Origin: Candidatus Villigracilis propinquus
GTDB taxonomy: Bacteria > Chloroflexota > Anaerolineae > Anaerolineales > Villigracilaceae
Direction: 5' to 3'
DNA length: 64,000 bases
Assembly (NCBI GenBank): GCA_016714565.1
Contig: JADKDM010000038.1
Span: 186,001-250,000 of the forward strand
Below the pieces are notes generated by a model. That model ran no database searches and was not told the origin of the DNA. It was given only the letters and a program-made list of their open reading frames with translations. The stretch's first letter is position 1. Each line of letters starts with the position of its first letter. Shown here piece by piece: positions 26,801 to 36,600 of this stretch. A program made the translations under genes and the position numbers.

Positions 26801-27859
26801 CTCCGCCTTGATCCAAAGTCCGTGACGGCGATTCCATAATTCCCAAAGCGCGTGTTGCAGCAGAGGCATGGCGCCAGGCTCACCTTTGACCTCCGCAAGA
26901 ATGGACTCGCTCAAGGTCGGGTCGAAGCGCAGACCGACGACCGCAGCTTGCTTTTCCATCGCGGAATGAAGCTCGTCCACGTTCATGGGCGCGATCAGTT
27001 CCTGATGCTCCTGCATGGCTTGTTTGAGATCGGAGTAAATGGCGACCTCGCCCCAAAAATCGGCGCGCATGGTGATGACCACGCGATTCGTTTTCGTGAG
27101 TTCAAGCAGTGCATGGATGAAATCCGCACGCTCGGCGGCGTCATGCGGGTGCGTGAACAACTCTTCAAATTGATCGATGACGAAGACCGTTTTTGCGCTG
27201 GCGGATTCTTTTGCTGTGAGCAGTTGACTCAACGGAGCAGAGGACGGCGTGAGATAACTCATCTGCGCTTCAAGCGCGGGAACGAGACCTGCCATGACCA
27301 GCGACGATTTTCCCGACCCTGAAGCACCGAGCACTGCGAGGAAGGGATGCGCCTTGATACGAGTGAACAGTTTTTGAACGAGGGCGTCACGCCCGAAGAA
27401 GAATTCCCTGTCTTTGGGACGGAAGGCAAATAGACCGAGAAACGGCGGACGTGAATCATAGGGCGGGGGATTTTGTCCGAGGCAGATGGCGCGGAAGGAA
27501 ATATCCGTCACTTCCATGCACATCAACTTCATGCGATTGACCCCGTCTTCGCGCTGGGATTTCAATGCAGGGCTGAGCGAGTTCTGATCCGCGCCGAGGG
27601 TGGCACGCAGTTTTTTCGCAATGGATGAAAATGAGTCTTGCAGAACAGGCGCGCGTTCTGGGAGGTATTGGGCGAAACGGGTCAGTCCATTTTCGATCTC
27701 GTCGCTGGAGAGGGGAAGATCATCTTCGGGAGTTTGATATACATTCCCAATGTGTATGTTTCCGCTGATGTCACCACCTGCGGAGATACTTCCAACGGCG
27801 TTGCTGTTGTGATCGGCGTTGATGTTTGGAGTTTTGGAGTCGTCGGTTGGAGTGGTCAT
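23861..27859 (-). CDS. nSTAND1 NTPase with transmembrane helix and 14 WD40 repeats (paralog A)
   Basis: A 1332-residue protein, last gene of the minus-strand operon. Order: a glycine-rich motif (NAVGSISAGGDISGNIHIGN, about 20-40), an extra helical region of about 90 residues not found in the paralogs, an nSTAND1 NTPase with Walker A GASGSGKSS (about 178-186) and Walker B VFVIDQFEELF (about 225-235), a winged-helix/helical region, RERERRLR followed by one transmembrane helix (about 540-560), an alanine-rich coiled stalk, 14 WD40 repeats, and a tail with CERAGRNLTEEEW and YRKTC. Positive residues before the helix predict NTPase inside and propellers outside. STAND proteins are signal-operated switches. 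ATG 27859 with GGAG upstream is preferred to TTG 27874. The WD40 half is AT-richer than the NTPase half. Confidence 0.85.
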   Translation of the reverse strand: MTTPTDDSKTPNINADHNSNAVGSISAGGDISGNIHIGNVYQTPEDDLPLSSDEIENGLTRFAQYLPERAPVLQDSFSSIAKKLRATLGADQNSLSPALKSQREDGVNRMKLMCMEVTDISFRAICLGQNPPPYDSRPPFLGLFAFRPKDREFFFGRDALVQKLFTRIKAHPFLAVLGASGSGKSSLVMAGLVPALEAQMSYLTPSSAPLSQLLTAKESASAKTVFVIDQFEELFTHPHDAAERADFIHALLELTKTNRVVITMRADFWGEVAIYSDLKQAMQEHQELIAPMNVDELHSAMEKQAAVVGLRFDPTLSESILAEVKGEPGAMPLLQHALWELWNRRHGLWIKAEEYQAFGGVKQAIASTAEEVYASCSDFERARVRDIFLRLTRLDESGEGRDTRRRVLIEELIPVNSDSSVTINLLNKLADARLIVKTDKDVEVAHEALIRHWSRLTEWLNEDRDNLRLREGVSESAREWDASKRDDSLLNHRGGRLELALTMSKLPRYQLNPIEQAYLNACVSLRNKEQRERERRLRYTVITSIAAAVIFLVLGSFGLAQRNEAIAQAGTAQANANAAGTAQTNAEIEKQNAIEQAKIARARELAAQAVELHKNNLQLSLLLGVEAFNIADTVQTYSVLLSNTQNPFQLIGILGHQGSVLDGAQIAISPDGRTIVTGGENHTIILWDVDKRLPIGEPFVGHTFIISSLAFSPDGKTLASAGQEGMIILWDLITHKQISQLISNSGIIDSIAFSPDGKILAAGSNYGWITLWDMRTKMVVGELKSDNYLLGPDVTFSPDGKLLASTSTSCKEDVSTIGQTICQSKIILWETGNFDPIADLPSNVGRLSDIVFSHDSKTLAAGGETGTALWDVSSNNLPSIILDQKGVGSLDFSPDGKTLAIGSENINLWDLDTQTKIGQPFIGHSDGVSSIKFSPDGKKIISGGCNFNAQTKIELCDKGEVMLWNVENLNPIVSSPAYGNRNQVDAVATSPDGNFLVLNEDGNITLWDVGQEKEKGQLTKCADDSLGHISFSPNGIYIAEECKSNGVVYVWNISSAQIVNEIPADAIKNVAFSPDNNLLAIRQDNQIIILNLSTIEPAFPPLIVESDGWKYLMEFSPDSRMIAASTCGKENPGSYCDPQILLWDITSTRLLQKLSIKESEGTIHSLAFSRDGSILASGGGGNGVLGGDSSILLWDLATGKQIGQPLKPLTGILFDVNSLSFSMDSKTLVSSDVAGGVILWDVTSHQVINQFQTEVADVSVAFSVNGKSLITNTYGEVSFWDLDPLSWIRISCERAGRNLTEEEWIQYFPNENYRKTCDQWLLKTPTTPTSMP

Positions 27860-27886
27860 GGTTGCTCCGCTCAATGCCTTGAGAGA

Positions 27887-30800
27887 TTATTGAGAATTAA
27901 GAGATTCTAAAACATCAGAAGTAAATGGATTAATTCCTTTTTTCAATTGTTCAATCCATTGCTTTCTTTGTTCAATTAAGACGCTATCAGCAGAATTATC
28001 ATCAACATAATATTGGAAATCTAGAATAGCACCTTGATAATCACCTGTAAGGGCACGAGCCAACCCGCGACTATCATAATAATTTCCAGTGCTTGGATTT
28101 AGATTTACGTTTGCATCACAATATTCCAACACATCTCTTTCAAAACCATTTAAACTGCCGAACCAACAAATAGCATTGAGCGCATATTTGTCATCAATAG
28201 ATATGTTTGATTGATCGGCTTGCTCTAGTAGTTCGAGTGCGCTTTTTATGCGCCCAGCCGAAACTTCAGATATAACATATTGACTGATAGCTTTGCGCAC
28301 TATAATAATTGATTCGGCAAAAGAATCATTGATTGTTTTAATTTTCAACAGCTCTGTTTGGGCTTTATTTAAGGCAATTTCAATTCGATGTACATCGTTT
28401 GTGTTGGAGAGTGAGTCTTGAGCTATTACAGTAATATATTCTATGTCAAGTGATAAGTTTGGGCAAATTGCCTGGTAAGGTAATGCATCATTAATATATT
28501 GCTTCCACTCAATTCGTGTAAGGTTTCTAGATACTCTTAGACAAGTTTTAGCGATTAATTCTTCAGAGTCCCATGACCATACTTGGATAATGCCATCAGC
28601 ACTTCCAGAAGCTATCAACTTGTTGTCTGGGCTGAATCTTGCAATGCTTATAGAGTCTAGATGTGTTATGCGAGCAAATTCTCTTCCAGTTGTAACCTCC
28701 CATACCCGAACAACCAAATCATTGCTTCCAGAGACAACATATTTACCGTCTGGACTAAACGAAACGGTGTTTACAACTGAATCATGGTTTATATGAGATA
28801 CTTCTTCTCCTGTGGCGATAGACGAAACCCTAGCAGTGTTGTCGCTGCTGCCTGAAACTACGTATTTACTATCTAAACTAATTGCCACCGCGGTTACAAT
28901 ACCATCATGCACTACATGGGCAACCTCTTTTCCTGTAGTTGAATCCAAGATAATAACAGAGCCTTTTTTGCAATGGCTAATCGTATCTGGACGATTGCAT
29001 CCTGCAATAATAAGATAATTTCCATCTGGACTGATGGCAAGGGCGTTAATAGTGCTGTTCGGCGTGACATGATATATTTCTTTCCCTGTGATTGTTTCCC
29101 ACATACGAACAGTCTTGTCTCTACTCCCCGAAATTATATTCGCCATCTGGGCTGAAAGCGGCTAAATTTACTGTATCCTTATGTGCCATATAGGAAATTT
29201 CTTTTCCAGTAGATATCTCCCAAACTCGAATCGAATTGTCCCAGCTCCCGGATAGGACGTACTTTCCATCAGGGCTAAAAACTACTTCGGTTACTACATC
29301 TTCGTGGTTCATACGGAATATTTCTTTGCCTGTGATAGTTTCCCATAATCGAGCAGTCTTATCACTGCTGCCCGAGGCTACGTACTTTCCGTCGGGACTA
29401 AACGAAACCACATTTACATCATCTTCATGCTTCATTCTTGATATTTCTTTACCGGTAATAACTTCCCAAACCCTTACAGTGTCATCTAAACTTCCTGATA
29501 CTAAATAATTCCCATCCAGGCTATAAGCTAAATAGTTAACTGGTCCATTGTGCAGCATGCTTTCACTGGCCTACAAATGTATTGTTTTGAAGAATTTGTG
29601 ACGCCTCGCCAGTTGGAAACATACGCATCGATTGGATGGCTAATAAAACGGCAGGGAGTTGCTTTGAATTTTCACCTGCTAACAATGATTGTGACTGAGC
29701 AATCAATTGTCGAGAAAGGGAAATGGTAGTCTGATTTTGAACCTCGACTGCATTTGCTTGTGCTGTTGACTGTTGAGCTACGGCGTAAGTGCTTGCAGCC
29801 TGAGCAGTATTTGCGATACTGGCATTTTGTTGAGCCAGATATTTGTTTTCGGTTGATTGAGAACTAAATATAATCACAGCTGTAATTAGGAAAATAAAAA
29901 TAGCTGCAATTCCGCCAATCAAGGTCCATCGCCCTCGCTGTCGCCGAATATAGCCTTCTTGAAAAAATTCTCTAGCTAGATCGTTAATTAATATTTTTTT
30001 CACCTTGAGTTGTTCATCAACATTAGTAAGTCGTCCACCTGTGTAAAGATAGCTTGCATCTCGTTTGTGCTCATTCCATTCTTTAGCGTCTGCTAAAATT
30101 TCGTTCTGAAGAGCAATCACATCGCGGTTTTCATTGACTAACTTTTTTCAACCAGGGCCAGGCATCAATCAACTTCTCGTGCGAGATAGTGACTGTGTCT
30201 TTGCCCGCCGTTTCATCAGTCGTGATCAGACGTGCATCCGCCAGCTTTTGCACGATGACTTCCACCTCTGTGGCTTTTGTGTTCGCAGGAACAAGTTCAT
30301 CGAACATGGCGGTGCGTTTCGTATCTTGTGTGCCGCGTCCGATCTCGATTAGCCGCTGAAGATGGAGCGAGCCAGCTCCTGCCCTTAATACTTAATTTTG
30401 AAAACGAATCATCTGCATGGCGTTCCAACGCTTTGTGAATCCCACCGCGCTGTAAGTAGTCATTGAGAATCAAAGCAGGAACGCCGCTTTTCTCGTGTTG
30501 AGAATCAAACAGATCCTTGAGTGCGAATTGCATCAACGGCAGTGCGCCTGGCTCACCTTTCATTTCATTGATGATCTGCACAATCAGGTCGGGGTCAATG
30601 CGGAGTCCAACGCGCAGGGCGGGCTGGGCGATGGCGCTTACCAATTCGTCTGGCTGCATCGCACCGATCTGTACGAATTGCATGTTGAGCAGTGCGTTGA
30701 GTTGTGGATAGGTGGCGCAGTTCGAGACAAAGTCCGAGCGCATGGAGAATAGGATGATCACACGTCCGTTTTCGACTGTGGCGGCATGAGTCAGCAAATT

Positions 30801-31460
30801 GAGAAATGCCACACGTTCTTCTTCGTTGCTGATTTGTGTGAAGACTTCTTCGAATTGGTCAATGAAGAGGACGAGACGTTTATCGCGTCCCTCTTTCAGG
30901 GCGATTTCACACCAACGTGCGAAGATGGTTGCATCCCCCATAGCCTTGGCGCGGATTTCATCTTCTGGGTTGGTTGAACTTGCAAGGCTGGAAACCACCC
31001 GCCCGAGTTCACCGATCGGGTCACGTCCAGGTTTCATAGTCGCATACAACCAGCGGTCACTGCCTTTGATGGCTCCCTGCTTCAAGGCATAGATCAATCC
31101 CGCGCGCACCAGCGATGACTTTCCACTTCCAGATGGACCGGTGACGAATACTGTCCGCGAGTCCTTTACGCGGCTGACGAGATCATCCACTAACTTCTCA
31201 CGCCCGAAGAATAACTCGGCATCTTCTTCTTCGAAGACATCCAGTCCTTTGTAGGGACAGCGTCCGTCAAAGGGCTTGGCCTGGAAGGTAGATTGGATAT
31301 GGGTGATCAGGACGGCGACCTGCTCTGAGGTATACCCCATCACATTACCGATGTGGATGTTTCCGCTGATGTCACCGCCCGCGGAGATATTTCCAACGGC
31401 GTTGCTGTTGTGATCGGCGATGACGCTTGGGGTTTTGGGTTCGTCGGTTGGGTCTGTCAT
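27887..31460 (-). pseudogene. nSTAND1-WD40 gene, broken by several frameshifts (paralog B)
   Basis: The N-terminal NTPase part (30370-31460) is nearly the same as in paralogs C and D: the glycine motif, FFGREKL, GPSGSGKSS, LFIDQFEEV. Frameshifts then occur near 30385 and 30355, in a T6 run at 30143-30148 (CTTTTTTC where paralog C has CTTCTTC), near 29565 and near 29135. Between them one finds the transmembrane helix (IGGIAAIFIFLITAVIIF), eight WD40 repeats (SFSPDGKYVASGSSDKTARLW type), and a C-terminal part with CLRVSRNLTRIEWKQY plus a helical TPR-like extension absent from the others. Either this copy is dead or the assembly has several small errors here. ATG 31460 is the likely original start. 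Confidence 0.78.
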
Positions 31461-31547
31461 GGTTATCTCATTATTCAAGGAACAGCGGTTGGTGTTGCAG
31501 TACCTTCTATTTCCAGCGGCTATTGCGAGCCGGTTTCACAATTCGAA

Positions 31548-32153
31548 TTATCTATAAGCAAACCAATATAGCATAGGAGGAAGTGGCGAAGATAGTTCAT
31601 CTTTTTTGCGGCTGGAATCAATAGAAATCAAATAGCCTGCCTCGGAATAGCATTCAGTGACATTTAAACTTTCATATTGTCGTTGTTTTACGCATTTGAC
31701 TTGATTAGAATCATCCAATGCAAAAAAAATATCCGTCGCCAGGGTTTGAGTCTCATTTTGAAAGTAGGTACGATCTACCAACTTCCTGTCATAATTACTC
31801 CACCTGTCAATGGCAATCCTCTCGCCATTCTCGTAATAAATCCACTCACATGTAACTTTCGAATCGCCAGAGTAAAGATATTCAATTTTCCAGTTCACTG
31901 GATGATCGACTAACTTCAACGATTCCGGATTACATGGATCAAAAATACGAGGACTCATGTAGAAAGGAGACGTTACAGAGTCAATGATCGATTGATTTAT
32001 TTGATCGACTTTTTTTCGGACGTGGTCAAGATTGCTCTCTTGAGCTTTAACATTGAAAACCCCAAGCGTGCTAAAGATAAATGCCGGTAAAAATAACACG
32101 GCTATGATTGAAAGAAAAAGACTTCGCAAAGATAATTGTGATATAAACTTCAC
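31548..32153 (-). CDS. secreted or membrane-anchored protein of unknown function
   Basis: A 201-residue protein with an N-terminal hydrophobic signal or anchor (LFLSIIAVLFLPAFIFSTLG, about residues 13-32). The rest is soluble, with paired Cys (FDPCNPE, VTCEW, VKCVK, VTECY), which suits an extracytoplasmic fold. A strand-rich part resembles ENGER..DRWSNYDRK repeats, as in proteins that bind surfaces, but I recognise no family. It is in the nSTAND operon, nine bases after the glycosyltransferase gene. With the glycosyltransferase it is the only non-STAND member, so it may modify or display a ligand for the WD40 sensors (inference). Confidence 0.55.
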   Translation of the reverse strand: MKFISQLSLRSLFLSIIAVLFLPAFIFSTLGVFNVKAQESNLDHVRKKVDQINQSIIDSVTSPFYMSPRIFDPCNPESLKLVDHPVNWKIEYLYSGDSKVTCEWIYYENGERIAIDRWSNYDRKLVDRTYFQNETQTLATDIFFALDDSNQVKCVKQRQYESLNVTECYSEAGYLISIDSSRKKDELSSPLPPMLYWFAYR

Positions 32154-32162
32154 GGTAACCTC

Positions 32163-33695
32163 TCAGGCAAGCTGATCTCTGTGGAAAACAAGCAAGGTGA
32201 TTGGAGAAACGGTCCAAAAGAGTATCCACAGTCCGTTTAGCCCAAAAAACAACAGGGTATTACGCAAACTCATGCCAGACAAAACAATTCCGCTGATGAA
32301 AAGCCAGAAAACAACATCCTTCGCAAAATATAGCGGCTGTTTAGCAAGCGTGATTCCTTTTTGATTCGTCGGCGAAAAATTCATTTTTCTGCCGGACAAT
32401 CCCTTAAGGATGGAAATATTAATTGAAAGACCGGTAAAGCTATGTAGTGCCGTTGCCAGAAGCATATGATTTAAGAAGTTCTTTATGGATATTCCAGACC
32501 GATATCCAAGATAGATACGCAATAAAAATTGAAAAAGCCAAAGCAAGGATAACTCCACCAGTACCAAGGTCCACACCCATAAAACCTGCATATTGCTGTT
32601 GATAAACTCGATTAATGTAATAGGAGACATTCCTCGAGAGTCAAAACCCCAAGCAGTATAGATTAAAAGACTCAAATATATATTGTGAATTGTGTAAGTA
32701 TACAAATGATAGCACAATAACAATTTTAGGCGTAAGGAAGCGCCATTCCAAGGCAAGGAAAATACCTCAGCTGTTTGCCCAGCCCAACGTGTAATCCTTC
32801 GAGTAAAGGAAAAGATGTTGGAAGGATCGGTATCAAAAGAAATTATGTTAACCAGCCTTGTAGAATACCCAATCTGACTTAATGCCAACGATAGGCCCGT
32901 ATCCTCCGGTGTAATCGATTCGCAATAGCCGTTCACGTGCTGAATTGCGCACATCCGAATCATCTGATTGTGCCCCCATGAAAGCACAAGACCTGTTCGA
33001 TTGGCAAAACGGTCAATAATATAAAACCGAAGTTGCGCCATACTCCCTAACACCTTGGAAAATATTGTCTTGGCATCCACCGGGTAAATGCAACTTTGAA
33101 AGATGGCAATTTTTTCATTGGCAGGGTGTTCGGCAAACAGAACCATCCTCTTAACAAAATCAGAGGGAATCAAAGAATCACTGTCTAGAACAACGAAGTA
33201 TTTGTACAGGTCGCCATATTTAGTCAACCAATGATTAAGGTTTCCTGCTTTGAATGCTTGTTTTTCAGGACGCCTGATAACAGTGTAACCTGATTGATCT
33301 ATAAGAGATTTTTCACCTGGGTCACTTGAATCATCCAAAATAAAAACATCATAATATGGATACTCTTGAAAAAGAGTTTTCCATCGTGACGGATTGCTAT
33401 CATCGCAAATTGTCATCAATAAGGCAACACGCGGATACTCCTCAATCAAAGTCAGTGATGGAGTTTTTCTGGGTTGAGAAAAAAGTGAAAATATTGATTC
33501 TGTAATATCGTAAGCTATGCCTATAAAAATTATTTCAAAGCCGAAAAAGAATACAAGGCTATTGAGATGCTGCCAGTCAATCAAGAAGAAACCCACAAAA
33601 CCTGTTTGTGCCAGATAGAGGATGCTAAAAACAATTAAAGCAGGAATGAACAGATCGCGCTGTTCTCTTGTATCATGATCATTCTCTGATTTCAT
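32163..33695 (-). CDS. membrane family-2 glycosyltransferase (cellulose-synthase-like)
   Basis: A 510-residue processive-type GT2 protein. Two N-terminal membrane helices are followed by the catalytic domain: FILDDSSD (about 125-132), the metal-binding VLDSDSLIP, the acceptor TPEDTG and the RRITRWAGQ motif related to Q/RxxRW. Several C-terminal membrane helices follow (about 315-510). Such enzymes polymerise or transfer sugars across the membrane. Its start overlaps the stop of paralog C by 17 bases, so it is translated from the same mRNA. No other polysaccharide genes are nearby. Its presence between nSTAND genes is unusual. Catalytic residues look intact. Confidence 0.85.
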   Translation of the reverse strand: MKSENDHDTREQRDLFIPALIVFSILYLAQTGFVGFFLIDWQHLNSLVFFFGFEIIFIGIAYDITESIFSLFSQPRKTPSLTLIEEYPRVALLMTICDDSNPSRWKTLFQEYPYYDVFILDDSSDPGEKSLIDQSGYTVIRRPEKQAFKAGNLNHWLTKYGDLYKYFVVLDSDSLIPSDFVKRMVLFAEHPANEKIAIFQSCIYPVDAKTIFSKVLGSMAQLRFYIIDRFANRTGLVLSWGHNQMIRMCAIQHVNGYCESITPEDTGLSLALSQIGYSTRLVNIISFDTDPSNIFSFTRRITRWAGQTAEVFSLPWNGASLRLKLLLCYHLYTYTIHNIYLSLLIYTAWGFDSRGMSPITLIEFINSNMQVLWVWTLVLVELSLLWLFQFLLRIYLGYRSGISIKNFLNHMLLATALHSFTGLSINISILKGLSGRKMNFSPTNQKGITLAKQPLYFAKDVVFWLFISGIVLSGMSLRNTLLFFGLNGLWILFWTVSPITLLVFHRDQLA

Positions 33696-36600
33696 ATGCT
33701 TCCCTCTCTTTTTCAGTAAGTTCGCGGATATACCGGTTTTTTGTCAGCCATTCCTGTAATTCTAGGGAATTAAAAGCTGGGATAAGTGGCCAGGCAAGTA
33801 TCTGCCCATCAGACATGCTTATCCATAGCGTATCTCCACTTGGAGAAAATTTTGTACTCAAAACCCAATAGCAGCGCACACCATATTGGCAGGTTTTTGC
33901 TGGGGAAGAAATATATTTTCTCAACAATATACCATTGGTCACTGACCAGATTGCCACATTCCCATTTGCATAGCCAGATGAGAGTAAGTGTCCGTCTGCA
34001 CTAAAATCTATACTCAGAACAAAAGCGTCCAACCCTGGGTTCACCCCTATATTCGGAAGTTGTAATCGATATAACTGCTGTTGAGTATCAAGATTCCAAA
34101 GAATGATGGTGCTGTCAGCAGATGCCGACGCGATGATTTTTCCATTTGGGCTGAATTTTAGCGCCATGACCCAGCCATCATGTTCGTAAAGAACCTTTTC
34201 TTTTTGGCATGTTAGGATATTCCATAGGATTACTGTATAGTCATTGGATCCTGAAGCAGCGAATTTTCCATCTGGACTAAACCTCACACTATTTACAGCA
34301 TTGGTGTGTCCCGTAAGTGTACAGGTTAATTGCCCTGTCTTAAGATCAATTAGGGTCAATTCTCCGCTTACATACCCTAAAATTGCCTGAGTACCCTCAT
34401 CATTAATATCCACACTACGGGCATTATCACCAGGTTTGGAGAATTGCCAAATAGATTTATGGCTCGCTATATCCCATAAAATTGCTGTCCCGTTGGTGCC
34501 AATTGTAATAAGAGATGTTTCATCTGGTGAAAGTGTAATTTCAGGGATGGATACAGTTTCTGGATAAGGTTGCCAGCTGCTCATCAATTTACTACTTTTT
34601 ATGTTCCAAATATTAACATAACCATTCGCAGTTCCTCCAAACAAGTGAGAATTATCGCCATTTAATATTATGCTATTCGTCTCGTATCCATTATCGGAAA
34701 TAATAATTTGACTTTTAAATGGCTCTAAATCCCATAACCGGATAGTTCCATCTCGGGCTCCCGAGATAGCAAAGGTTTCATCTGAGCTAATAGATAAGCG
34801 ATCTATCTCAGCCAAGTGCCCTTCTAAAATTTGAATAACTTGCATTGAGCGAACATCCCAAAGCAGTATCAAGCCATTGGAAAGTGCTGTAAGCATTTTT
34901 GTGTCATCTTGAAAATACTCAACACTCTTTACCCAAATCCCTGGATAGGATTTTGAAATATCCAGAACTCTTTCCCGGCTTAAGTAATCTCCAAAACTCC
35001 ATATTGCAATAGTTGAATCTGCAGAACTTGAAATGATTTTCAAACCGTCTGAACTGAATCCTGCACTTAAAACAAAACTTGAGTGCTTTTCGCTGAATAT
35101 AGAATAATAAATACGATCCTTTTCATAATCCCAAACACTCACATTCCCATCATCATCTCCAAATACAGCTTTCCCTCCTTTTGGGCTAAATTCCAAAGAA
35201 GTAATTTTGCCTGTTAAGTTAGATTGCTTACCCAATAATTTCCCTGTGGCGATATCCCACAAATTGATACTCTTGTCATATGATCCTGTTAGTGCCAGAG
35301 TGCCATCAGGGCTAAAAGTGACTGCACTGACTTTGCCATCATGGTTTTCAAGGGCGTGGATGAGAACTCCATCACGTGACCATAAAATAGCTTTCCTGTC
35401 TGAATACCCTGTCAAAATGGATTTTCCGTCTGGGCTGAATGCAAGATCATATAGCCAGGCAGAGTAAAACCATTCTGCTTCTATATTGTCAGTAAACAAA
35501 TCCAAAATGTAGACCTTGCTCATGTCATTGCTGGAGCAACCAATTGCAACAGTTCTATTATCGGCACTGATATCCACTGCTGTTACCCACGCAGACTCAT
35601 CCCCGCTTTGCTGGCAGACAGTGTAACTATTCCTGCTAAGGTGAATATATGCTGCATCTAACAACGAAGCATATGCTTTTTCTGGAGGGTTCTCTCCTTT
35701 AACTGTATGAATTGCTAGTGCAATTGCTAAGTCGGGATTATGATCTTGAATAGCATTATTTGCCTGTTCAACTATAGCAAGGTTTTTTAATTCATCAGCG
35801 CGAGCCTGGGCAATTTGTGATTGTTCCTGAGCAATTTGAGATTGTTTTTGTGCTTCCTTTGTTAGTCTTGCGAACACAATCACTGCTGCAATCAATAAAA
35901 CAAAGATGACTGATATTCCACTAACCAAAGCAATTCGACGGCGTTTTTGACGTACAAGACCTGTATCCACAAAGTCACTTGCTGTTCCATTCAATACAAG
36001 CTTCTTTGCATTGACTTGTTCATGTACATTTGCAAGCCGGCCGCCAGTGTAGAGATAACTTGAATCGCGTTTGTGCCCATCCCATTCCTTTGCGTCACTG
36101 GTGATTTCATTTTGCAGGGCGATCACGTCCCGGTTCTCGTTGACCAACTTCTTCAACCAGGGCCAGGCATCGATCAACTTCTCATGCGAGATCGTGACCG
36201 TCTCCTTGCCCGCTTGCTCATCAGTAGTGATCAGGCGTGCATCCGCCAGTTTTTGCACAATGGCTTCCACTTCTGTGGCTTTTGTATTGGCTGGCACAAG
36301 TTCATCGAACAACGCAGTACGTTTTGTGTCCTGTGTGCCACGCCCGATCTCGATCAGTCCGCTGAAGATGGAGCGTGCCAGTTCCTGTTCGCTCTTACTT
36401 AGTTTTGAAAATGAATCATCCGCATGGCGTTCCAATGCTTTATGAATTCCACCGCGTTGTAAATAGTCATTGAGAGTCAACGCGATCACGCCGCTTTTCT
36501 CTTGTTGAGAATCAAATAGATCCTTGAGTGCGAATTGCATTAACGGCAGGGCTCCTGGCTCGCCTTTCATTTCATTGATGATCTGTGCAATCAGGTCGGG

